DNA of 64,000 nucleotides from Eucalyptus grandis (taxonomy: Eukaryota; Streptophyta; Magnoliopsida; Myrtales; Myrtaceae): assembly GCF_016545825.1 (NCBI RefSeq), contig NC_052620.1:18600001-18664000 (forward strand). Reading direction: 5' to 3'. Shown piece after piece: positions 23,228 to 32,902 of this stretch. The translations under genes and the position numbers were made by a program. Positions within the stretch are counted from its first letter, which is position 1. Each line of letters begins with the position of its first letter. Below the pieces are notes generated by a model that saw nothing but the letters and a program-made list of their open reading frames with translations, ran no database searches and had not been told where the DNA came from.

Positions 23228-25947
23228 AAAATATGAATAAAATGAAAGTACTTTTATTTTTTGTTGATTTGGAACTTAAAATAATAATAAAAAATAGAAA
23301 GATGAGGTTATTAATTGATTTTCATAGAATTTTCAATGTCAAAGTTAAATCAAAGCTAAAATAAGATGAATTGTGAGTTTTTGTATTTTTCAATTTTTTT
23401 TTTTTTTTTTGTAAAGAGTTTATCAAAAGTCAACATTTTCATTAAATTTGTGATTTTATAATCAAAACTTTTAATTTTTTTCAAAATTTTTGTTGCCAAA
23501 GTGATGTTAAGACTAATTGGGATCTTTTTGTGCAAAAAAAGCTAAATTTTAACTTGAAATTGATTTTTTATCAAAGGGTTGACTAAAACGTCAATTTAAA
23601 AGTTAACTCTTTGACTTTTTGGGTGTTCATTATAAATGAATAAGAAATTGTTCACAAATGGCTGGTCAAAGAAAATAAAACTAAAAATGACACTTTTGAC
23701 TCGAGAAATATACTCTGTCACGATCAAAAACCCTAATCTCACATTTTTAACTTTGATGACGCGTTGGTTAAAAGTTAAGTGTTAATAATGGTCCTTTTAC
23801 TTTTGACCAAAATTAATAACTATAACTCTACTTTTTTATTCTTATTCAAAATTGTTCTTGTACTTCTTAGTTTGTTCCACGCTAGTTCTCCTCAAATATC
23901 TTCTTTTGCGGTCAACCTTTGTTGATGGGGGTCGCTAGATTTATAATAAGAATTAATTGAGAGAGAGACCATGAAGAAGACATATTGCAAAAGATTTGTT
24001 GATGAAAGGAGTGAGGTTAATCCGTGACAAGTGTTTTCACCGACTCCTACTCAAAGCCCGCGGCTTGTGGTCGCTCAAGCCTGAGGCCTGGGGTCACCGT
24101 TGCCATGGCTAGTCAACCTTTGGTCTCACGGCCATGCAAGAGCTCAAGTGGCCGATTGCCATGGCCACTATCTAAAGCCAGCTGATCTCAAGCTCATGGT
24201 CGTAACCACTGCTCAAGCTTTTGAGTTGTGGTCATGGTCGCTACGGGTCGTCATGAGAGAATACTTACAAATTACATTGTTATGAGATGTTATTATTGGA
24301 GCTAGCAAGTAGCGCCTTAAAGGAGGTGAATAGGTGATTCTAGCAAATCTATCCAATTTATCTATTGGACAGTCTCCAAAAGATTATCTTTCAATCCGTC
24401 CATTGGACACACGTATATCAAGAAAATTGAGTAGCCATTTAGTGACAAAATATGAATCTTCATTGATTCTAGTCACACATACAATCAAAGTCTTGGTTTT
24501 CAAAAAGGGATAAATGCTACAGAAGTCCTAAAACTTGTCACAAAAATGCAATTGAGTCCTAAAACTTGCAAAAAGTGCAATTAAGTCCAAGAACTTGTCA
24601 AATTGTTTCAATCAAGTCATAAAGTTAACACTGTTAAGAAAACTTATTTTTGAAAATTGTTAAAAAAAAAAAAAAAAAAGATAAAGCAGCTCCTCCTTGT
24701 TGCCGCTGCCGCCACCAATCGCCGGAGGGGGCCGACGACCCTCGCTAAGCTCAAGCAAGCGTGCCCAGATCTAGGCACCCTCTCCCGAGCTTGGCAAGGG
24801 TCACCGGCCCTCGCCTGGGGCCGGACGAGGGCCGACCGTCGTTGGCCCCTCCAGCAATCGGTGGCAACAGCAGCGGCGGCAGCAGGGGAGGAGTTGCTTT
24901 GCCGCGCTTTATCTTCTTCTTTTTTTAACAATTTTCAAAGATAAAATTTCTTTTCTTTTTAGTATTTAAACTATTTAAAAAATTGAATAAAAAATAATTT
25001 TAAAAAAAACCACATGGAAAATAAAATATTATTTAAAATGCCACATCAGCATTTTTCCATTAAAAATGTTAAGGACTCAATTGAAACAATTTGACAAGTT
25101 TTAGGACTTGATTGTACTTTTTGCAAGTTTTAGGACTCAATTGCGTTTTCATGATAAGTTTTAGGACTTCTGCAACACTTATTTCTTTCAAAAATAGATG
25201 TCTCCATTAAAAAAAAAAAAACTTGTATTCAAGTTTGATTGCCACTTAATTAAAGTGTTTTACATTACAACATTGGTTTGCAAAACAATCTTTATGATTA
25301 AGAGTCAATCAAGTTTTTTTAAGTGTAAATCTGAGCTAGATCACTAGCCATAATATATGTTCCGAACTTGTGTATGAAATGGAACACTAGTTCTCCAAGT
25401 CCAAATATGTTTCGCTTGAAGTAAATTACACAATCTAATGATATTCGGCTTATAATCTTTGAGTTTGAATACGTTTTATGATATCCACACAAAATCTTGA
25501 TAATATCCACTAACTAGCTTATTAAATTCAAAATAACTTAGACTTAAGTCTGAACAGGATCGAGATTGTTATAGACTTCTCTTTCAAGAGATTTCCCTAA
25601 ATCAAGAATACTTCAAGACATTTATATGGATAGTTTTGTCAACTTGAAAATTCATTAGGAAGTTTTCTCAATAGTTATTTGTAGTCTTTTATTGGATTTG
25701 AATAACAAAAATCAAGGTTAGAACATTTTCAACAATGTTGGTGTCAAGTGAACAAAATCCATTGCCAAGTCGATCAAGGAGGAATAGTAACACTTTTTTT
25801 TTTTTTTTAAATAATAATAATGGAGGGATGCTTTTAAATAAAATAGAAAAAGCCAAGGACGATTTGAATTTCGGACAAAAGCGAGGCGTCACCGATTTAT
25901 CTAATATTTTCAGCACAGAATCAACGTTGACTTCCGTGCGACCATCT
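23228..25947 (+). repeat. Unit B 5' flank of the CrRLK1L tandem duplication
   Basis: Non-coding DNA matching 5264-7321 along its length. It starts at aaatatgaataaaa, the same word at which the truncated receptor kinase of unit A is cut. It is interrupted only by the MULE at 24507-25185. No gene is seen in it. Confidence 0.85.
24507..25185. mobile_element. Non-autonomous MULE with long TIRs
   Basis: A 679-bp element flanked by a perfect 9-bp duplication TTTCAAAAA (24498-24506 and 25186-25194). Unit A at about 6520 shows the empty site. The terminal inverted repeats extend over roughly 130 bp and share the words agaagtcctaaaactt, caattgagtcctaaaacttg and caaaaagt. A 9-bp duplication with long TIRs is the Mutator-like signature. 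The core (24690-24930) is GC-rich, with no transposase. Confidence 0.9.
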
Positions 25948-26301
25948 CCACCGGCTGCTACTCACGAAAAGTTGAGCGAAGGGACATCCATCTTTAACTT
26001 TCCATGTCGTGTGCTCGTGCCCCATTCGCGGTTGAGTTGGATGATAAGGGCCAAATCGTCCTCAGCATCTTGACTAAAACAGTGCTCCGTTTGGGAGTCA
26101 AAAGGGTCTTTGCGGAAGCAAATTCGTCCCCTCCCCAAATGGGCCACTCATCTCCAGCTAAGAATCTTCTTCATGCCCATCTTCCTATGCCTGATAGTCA
26201 ATCTCAAGTCAATACGACTGAAACTACTTGATCACAATTCACGGGCCAATCACTAGCTGTCTTTCTTCCGAAGCAGAGTTTCATGCTCTTCCTCTGGTTC
26301 G
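25948..26301 (+). promoter_or_regulatory. 5' flank of CrRLK1L copy B
   Basis: Uninterrupted upstream region of copy B. It contains the intact site GGCTGCTACTCACG at which the Pack element entered unit A. It is closely similar to 10300-10605. No certain core promoter element. Confidence 0.4.
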
Positions 26302-28835
26302 ATGGCAAAGCTTCACATCATCCATGGAGTCCACGCCCCTGGCTTCATTCTCTTCTTCGTCTCTCTTCAGTACCCACTTCTTCTTCTCACTCTTTCCTCA
26401 GCCTACACAACTCAGACCAGTTACTTCATCAATTGTGGATCAAGCAAAAGCCAGAACTATTCCAACAGGGTCTTTGTTGGTGACACGGGTTCTGACTCCA
26501 TCTCCTTCACAAAACAGAGTACCTCCGCCCAATCCAGCAGCCAATTCTCGAGCGTCTCACCTATCTACGACACGGCAAGAATCTTCAGAAACCCTTCGTC
26601 GCAATACGTTCTTGATGTAATCGACAAAGGTACTCACATCGTGCGACTCCACTTTTTCCCTTTCGCTTCCACAAGAAATCTCTCTGAGGCTGTGTTCAAT
26701 GTCTCAGTAAAGGGGCTCACCCTTCTCAGCAATTTCCAAACACCCAGTAGAACCAACTCTCCTATAGTGGAGGAGTTCTTGCTTAGCATAAATAGGAATA
26801 AGTTTGTACTTTATTTTAGTCTTCAAGGGTCATCCTTCGCATTTATAAATGCCCTCGAAGTGTTCCTTGTGCCCGATGGAGTCGTTCCCGATTCTGCTCC
26901 AAGGGTGGGCATTTCAGGGAAAAGTAGCAGCAACTACAGTGGAATTCCTTCCCAAGTCTTACGAACGGTTTACCGAATAAATGTTGGGGGCGATGGAGTA
27001 ACTCCGGTTTATGATAGCTTTTGGAGAAGTTGGGATCCTGATGATAATTACACTTATCTCCCAAATGCTGCAAAAAATACGACTATGTACGGAGTTAAAC
27101 TTAATTACCATTATGGTCTAGACGGATACTTAGCATCGGAACACGTTTACCGCTCTGCTAAGATGATGGACGAATCTGCTTGGGGATTATACCCCAACAC
27201 CACCTGGGGTTTTAACGTGAGTGCGAACGCCTCGCACTTGGTCCGGGCTCATTTCTGCGATATCATTAGCCCGTCTCCCAACACAGTGTACTTTAATCTC
27301 TACATTTATGAGAATTTCACTGAGTACATTGGTAAAAATGGGATTCAAAATCCTTTAACTCCTTTTCATTATGATTATGTGGTTCAGCCTGGCAGCTCAG
27401 GGCTAGTGAACATCAGCATAGGCCTCCTTAGTGCCTCAGAGACAACGTCTCAGCAGGCCTATCTCAATGGCCTGGAGATAATGGAGATAATTGGGTCGTG
27501 GGACTCACATTTTGTGCCATCAGGGGGCGATAACCAGAATAAGCACATCGGCCTCATAATTGGTCTAGTTTCCGGAAGCATCGTGTTTCTCTGCATATTT
27601 GTATCTGCAGCGATCTTCATACGCAAGCATAGAAAGCCAAAGAGAACTGAAATTTCGGTCTGGTCACCATTGCCTGCACTCGGAAGAGGCAATTCTTACT
27701 GTAAACTGACCGAGCAAAGTACCCATGGCTCCATCGTCCCTAATTTTCACCTGGGACTGAAAATACCCCTCCCCGAAATCCATTTCGCTACCAACAACTT
27801 CGATCCCAAACTTTTGATCGGCAAGGGTGGATTTGGCAATGTTTACAGAGGAACTCTCAGGGATGGCACTAAAGTTGCCGTGAAACGGAGCGAGCTGGGG
27901 TTGGGACAAGGCTTCCTCGAGTTCCAAACAGAGATCACCATTTTGTCCAAAATCCGCCATTGCCACCTCGTCTCCTTAATTGGGTATTGTGCTGAACAAT
28001 CTGAGATGATACTTGTTTTTGAGTTTATGGAGAAGGGGAGCTTAAGAGATCACCTGTACAATTCCGATTTCCCATACTTACCATGGAAGCAAAGGCTCGA
28101 GATCTGTATTGGAGCTGCCCAGGGATTGGACTACCTCCACAGAGGCGCGGCTGGAGGAATTATTCATCGGGACATCAAGTCCACCAACATTTTGCTTGAT
28201 GAGAATTATGTTGCGAAGGTCGCTGACTTTGGTCTGTCCAAGTCGGGTCCTCTCGATCAAAGCCAAACCCATGTGACTACGGGGGTTAAGGGCACCTTTG
28301 GGTACCTCGATCCAGAGTACTTTAAGACCCTACAGCTGACAAAAAAATCCGATGTCTACTCATTTGGAGTGGTGCTTCTTGAGGTGCTATGCGCAAGGCC
28401 TGCTATTGACCCTTCGCTCCTAGAGAAGAGGCGAACTTGGCCGACTGGGGCATTATGTGCATCCAGAAAGGAACCATCGAGCAAATAGTGGACCCTGTTC
28501 TTGCTGGTGAGATCAATGCCAACTCGCTGAGGAAATATGGGGAGGTTGCTGAGAAATGCCTGCAAGAAGAGGACGAAGAGAGGCCTAGCATGGGGGATGT
28601 GCTCTGGGACTTGGAATACGCCTTGCAGCTTCAGCAAACTACGGTGAAAAGAGAGATGTACTATGACAGCACAACCGACGGTTCGTCGATATTGACTCTT
28701 TCGACCGTGAGGAAGCTCCCATCACTTAGCGAAGACGCGGTTGAGGAAGATGGTGTGGCCGCCAAAGGGGAGGATAGCTCAATGATGTCCACTAGTGGAG
28801 TGTTCTCCCAGATGAAGAGAGATGAAGCCAGATGA
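26302..28835 (+). pseudogene. CrRLK1L malectin-like receptor kinase, copy B (frameshifted)
   Basis: Intronless CrRLK1L receptor kinase with an open signal peptide (MAKLHIIHGVHAPGF, hydrophobic core FILFFVSL...LLLLTLSSA). The malectin-like ectodomain is about residues 40-400, followed by EIIGSWDSHF, a membrane span near 415-437, then the kinase: GKGGFGNVYRG near 508, VAVKR, HRDIKSTNIL near 623, ADFGLS near 641 and GTFGYLDPEY. One base is missing relative to copy A between 28412 and 28430 (after ARPAIDPSL), so the frame closes at 28488 as 728 residues. In the next frame the kinase C-lobe end and a family-like tail SGVFSQMKRDEAR continue to 28835. As it stands the product loses the last kinase subdomain and tail. 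It is otherwise very well kept, so the lesion is recent or an assembly error. Ligand unknown; the family commonly perceives RALF peptides or wall signals. Confidence 0.87.
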
Positions 28836-30271
28836 GTTTCATATTGCAGTAAATATCTATTGAAGTGTTCCCGAATTGTATTCAGATATGCATCCTATTT
28901 ATCTGAGAAAGAAGCGTAGACGTACCCATCGCCTTATATTGCATCTTGTCGCGGCATATGGTGCATGATAGTTGCTGTCGTTGCAATGTGTAAGCATATG
29001 AGCATATGATTTTTTATTGCACACGAGAGGACAACGTTGGACCATGATAAATGGGAATGTGAGAGAGATTGCACGCCCCTTAGTTGAAGACCTTAAATAA
29101 GCACTTGTTTCACAAATTGCATCATGAATGTCCTGCTCTGTATATGTTTCCGGTGATGATGCTAGATGGCTTTTATAGCCGCGTGCTATTACTAGAGATT
29201 GCACGCCCCCTATTAATACTATCTTTAAAAGATTTCATTTAGACTTGAGGTTTCAGCTCGCGTAGAGCGTGAGCTTACTGTAAATTTGCTGTTCCTCATC
29301 ATTCATGAGAAATGCTTTGCTGCTGCCGAATGGCTTTCGACTCAAATTGCAACCAGTATGCAGTATAATTTGTGCTGTCTCTGCTTTCAAGGTTGAAAAA
29401 AAGTCCTTACTTCATCCTTCTTTCTCAGCTGGGCTTAGGCTGGTGGCATTGGCATTGTCGTTTTATTTGTCCATGTCGAAAATTTTCTTTTTATCTTGTT
29501 GAGCTTCAGCCTTTTTCGTTTTCTCAAGAAATAATGAGCTTTCTTATCTTGGCTGCGTTAAACTCCACTCCAGGGTGAGGAGAAAATTATCTCTTCCGAT
29601 CACTAGATTTGTGGATTTTACAGATGCGTAAATTGGTCATTTGATATTGATGTGAAACGAGATAAATTCTCTCTTATTATGATATTTAATTACCAGCAAA
29701 TATCTTTTGTTGAGGGATTTATTGTAGGCTTGCTTCATAGAGTATTGCTCTATGCAGGAACAAGGTAGGATTGGTGGTAGGATGTTAAGTTATCTTTGCC
29801 AAAATAGAATTGTAAGGGATGGCTCGGCTCATTGCATAACTCATTTTAGCAGGTTTGGTGTAAGCCTTTATCTTCATGACAGGAGATAGCCCGTCGTTGG
29901 CACTAGAAATTCCTTGCTACATGCAATTAGTCTACTAGAATCAATCCCTCCTCCTCTGAGGCCTTCTTTATCTCATCCTGCTTTTGGTCAATTTAGGGTA
30001 TACAACATTCTTGCCAACGCATTCCGAAGACGCACGACTTAGACATGACAACTAGCAACTGTTTAGCCACACAAACATTTTCTTATATGTTTCTGCAAGG
30101 TGAGTATTTTACATTTCTGTTCTCAAAGTTAAAAATCACATTTCATATTACAATTTGTGAGGAAATGATATCACAAATACATGATTTTTGCCTGTTTGCA
30201 ACTAAGTACATAAATCTTCTTCTTCTTCTTCTTCTTTTTCTCGATTAAATGTATCAATTTTTCTTACCTAC
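28836..30271 (+). repeat. 3' flank of copy B and unit B right end
   Basis: Non-coding sequence matching 13139-13496 and 14404-15540, without the PIF/Harbinger-like element. Similarity fades around 29995. No gene recognised. Confidence 0.6.
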
Positions 30272-30495
30272 CCGTAAGCAGCCCAGTTGGTTAGGGCATA
30301 GTCGACCTTGAGGTCTTGGCTTCAATTCCCCAACTGGTTGATTGCGACTTAAGTGGGGACCATGGGTAGTAGGGTCCCGTGTTAGTCCCCCTCGAGGTGT
30401 AATCGCTAGTCTTCACTGGCTAGTGTCCAACGAGAGCCGTGAGCACCTGTAAAGTGTGCCAGGGCAAAATCTCGATATAAAAACAAAACAAAAAT
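30272..30495 (+). mobile_element. tRNA-derived SINE
   Basis: The head contains RNA polymerase III promoter boxes in the right order and spacing: box A-like CAGCCCAGTTGG at 30279-30290 and box B-like GCTTCAATTCC at 30319-30329. These are followed by an unrelated body of about 150 bp and an A-rich tail (aaaaacaaaacaaaaa) ending near 30495. A tRNA-like 5' head with a non-tRNA body and A-rich end is the SINE layout. I could not define a target duplication with certainty. It is not a tRNA gene: the stem-loop body after the T-arm region does not close. Confidence 0.7.
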
Positions 30496-31742
30496 TAGGC
30501 TAAGGTGGTTTATTTAGCAAAGTTAGTGCTATTGCTGACTAGGATTGACGATCTAACTCTTTTTTTTGTTCGAATTGACAAGTCAGCTTTAAAACGAACT
30601 AAAATCTTATCATTTCCCACTTTTCTTCTCCTCCTGGTCTTCCTTTTCCTTCTTAGTTTGGGGGCCCCAAAGAAAAGACATTGTCACCTCAGGTCAAGCT
30701 TGGACTTATCGCTCCAGCCCAGAGCATTCGATGCCGTCTCCGCCACCCACCGTGCCGCCATCACGGCTTCAACTCGCTGCTTTCTCTCCCTTTCTAACCT
30801 TTCAAATGACATACGACTGCCTAAATTTTGATAGGTACGTCCTCAAAAATATCTACGCTAATATTCCTTCATCCTAAAGGAATATATCAAATGCTGGCAT
30901 TAATGATTAACATTGTCCATGCTAGAAAAATCCAACCCAAAAATTGAAGCTAATAGATGAAGTATGGAGAAAAAGCTTAAGCTAATAAGTCAACTGAAAC
31001 GATAGGTATATATAGAGTATGGAGAATTTGGCTTCAATACCATGGTTGGTGCAGGTAGAATGCATGCATATAAAGAGCATACAAATTCCATATACAAACA
31101 AAGTGGGATATTTCAATAGTTAATCCATGAATTTAATGATACTCTCAATATGAATCCAACTAAAAAAAAAGAAAAAAACTTTAGCTAATAGGTGAGGCTT
31201 AAAGTAGGTCAAAAGAAATCATAAAGTATATATACGGGCAATCTTGCTCTAATATCATATTGGTATAGAAATTATATGCATATAAAATGCCTATGTACCT
31301 CACAAATAAATGATGTGAGATATTTTATGATTCGTCCATGAATTGAACGGAGCCCTTGCTATGAGCGTAATTAAAAAATTTGAGGTACTTGATTGGAAAA
31401 AGAAAAGGTCTAGGTACTTGGCTGCAAAATTGGTAAAAGTAATAGGTGCGTCATGAGCCCTTTACGAATCCTTGTGCCTTTCAATGCATCGCGTTGGATC
31501 GCAACCCGAAAAGATCGTACTTTAAAAGTATTCCTGACTGAAATTTAAGCTAGGCACGGACATGTACAAGCACGAACCAGCTACATTCGACCGATATAAT
31601 CAAAGAATCTCTCGGTTCTATACACATTAACACGCATAAAGTATTCACGAAGACCATGTACAAATTCCACCGGAAACACTACTTGAAAATCATCGGCGAC
31701 AGAACTTAATATGAAAAAACACGAGGGCATGAAGCCGAGTCG
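30496..31742. other. Non-genic stretch
   Basis: Mostly AT-rich. A short stretch at 31375-31445 (gaggtacttgattgg, ctaggtacttggctgc) resembles the end of a MULE but no partner end was found. No gene seen. Confidence 0.3.
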
Positions 31743-32015
31743 TCAATGGCCAGGGCCTTTCCTGCTCGGTCCGGTGGCCATCGTGAACACCCGACCCCCC
31801 GGCGAAGCCCGGCTGCTCGCCCGCCGACCACCAGTACTGGAAGCACCGACCCTCGCAGACTCGACTCCGGCGACTTCCTTCTTGCTCGTTCCCGGAGAAA
31901 GCACTCTGCCACGGGCGGCGCCGAACTCCCCGAGGAGCAGCGTCATGAAGAGCACCGCCATGATCGAACAGCCGGCCGTTCTGGATCTTCTCCTGGCCCT
32001 AACAGCGGAACCCAT
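31743..32015 (-). CDS. Secreted peptide precursor, PIP/PIPL-like
   Basis: A 90-residue precursor, GC-rich against its AT-rich surroundings. The N-terminus has a basic n-region (RARRRSR) and a hydrophobic core (CSIMAVLFMTLLLG), a likely signal peptide with cleavage near GAARG. The middle is variable and Ser/Ala/Gly-rich. The extreme C-terminus is FTMATGPSRKGPGH followed by the stop. The last ten residues fit the GPSxxGxGH motif of PAMP-induced peptides (PIP) and PIP-like precursors, with Thr for the usual first Ser. In that family the C-terminal part is released and perceived by a receptor-like kinase (RLK7 in Arabidopsis), amplifying immunity or regulating root growth. I chose Met at 32015 because it gives a clean signal peptide and a leader of about 75 bases from a TATA box. 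An in-frame Met at 32081 would add 22 residues. Single exon. The frame is intact. Confidence 0.72.
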   Translation of the reverse strand: MGSAVRARRRSRTAGCSIMAVLFMTLLLGEFGAARGRVLSPGTSKKEVAGVESARVGASSTGGRRASSRASPGGRVFTMATGPSRKGPGH

Positions 32016-32118
32016 CTCCGCCGAGGACTCGAGCACGAGCGGTGGCTCTTCAAGGGCGCTAGAATGCTTTGCTTTTGGCATCTGTGGTCTCCAAGGGAAG
32101 AAGTAAACAGGCCCTCTG

Positions 32119-32127
32119 CATATATAG
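32119..32127 (-). promoter_or_regulatory. TATA box of the peptide gene
   Basis: On the minus strand the sequence reads CTATATATG, about 105 bases upstream of the preferred start codon. Placement is consistent with a core promoter for the PIP-like gene. Confidence 0.5.
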
Positions 32128-32505
32128 CAAGCGCGATGTGAAAAGGCTGGTGGGCAATGGGTCTGCGTGGATGGTGGAGGAGAGAGGACGGTGGAGATGG
32201 GAGAACTTTTCAGAAGTTTGGGGCCCTCCTTAGTTTGACCGAGGCAGGGAGCATTTTGAGAATTCTTTTGTTGGGGTTTGGTTGGCGCCGAGATTGGGGG
32301 AAAGGAAGGTGCTTTGATTTCGTACTCGGCATTATGGGGGGATTCCCCATTTTTTGGACCATCACATTAAATTAATTGGGGATTCTCCTCCCCCTTTTTC
32401 TCTTTTTCTATTATGCTCTTATATTATGTCGTTCGGACCAAATTATTTCCTACTAATAATGGAATGATTTGACACTTTGAGAAATTTTCTACACTTTTTA
32501 TTTTT
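32128..32505. other. Upstream region of the peptide gene
   Basis: The first 150 bp or so are GC-rich, then AT-rich. It probably holds the promoter of the minus-strand peptide gene. No further gene seen. Confidence 0.35.
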
Positions 32506-32893
32506 TGGGTTAATATCATGAAAAATCTTAAATTAATATGTATTTAATAAATTTAAATTAATTTTTTTGGTCACTCCAAATTAATTTTTTTACCGTCAAA
32601 AATCATAAATTGGTACATCTGTGATAAATATGTCCTCCGCTAAATTAGATTAATACTATGAAAAATTATAAAACCGATATACATGTGACAAACGAAAAGT
32701 AAAACCCAAAATCAATATATCCAACGATTATCATATGCCATCTAACTCGGCAATTTATTGATAAAACTTAACGAAAACTAACATAATGTGAATTTGTCAT
32801 AGATGAACTAGTTTGGTGGTTTTTTATAATAATAAAAATCGGGGTGAATTTGTTGTAGTTATATCAGTTTAAGGTTTTTCATGATATTAATTC
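32506..32893. mobile_element. MULE-type MITE
   Basis: Inverted ends share the word ttaatatcatgaaaaa (left) and its complement (right, ttcatgatattaa), followed by further similar words. The element is 388 bp and flanked by the 9-bp repeat TTTATTTTT (32497-32505 and 32894-32902). AT-rich flanks make the duplication less certain than for the other MULE. No coding sequence. Confidence 0.7.
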
Positions 32894-32902
32894 TTTATTT
32901 TT

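Noticed and set aside
30272..30345. A tRNA gene
   Set aside because: Pol III boxes are present but no closing acceptor stem follows; the body and A-rich tail show a SINE.
31711..32141. Plus-strand open frames opposite the PIP-like gene
   Set aside because: Antisense shadows of a GC-rich gene; no signal peptide or known motif, while the minus strand has both.
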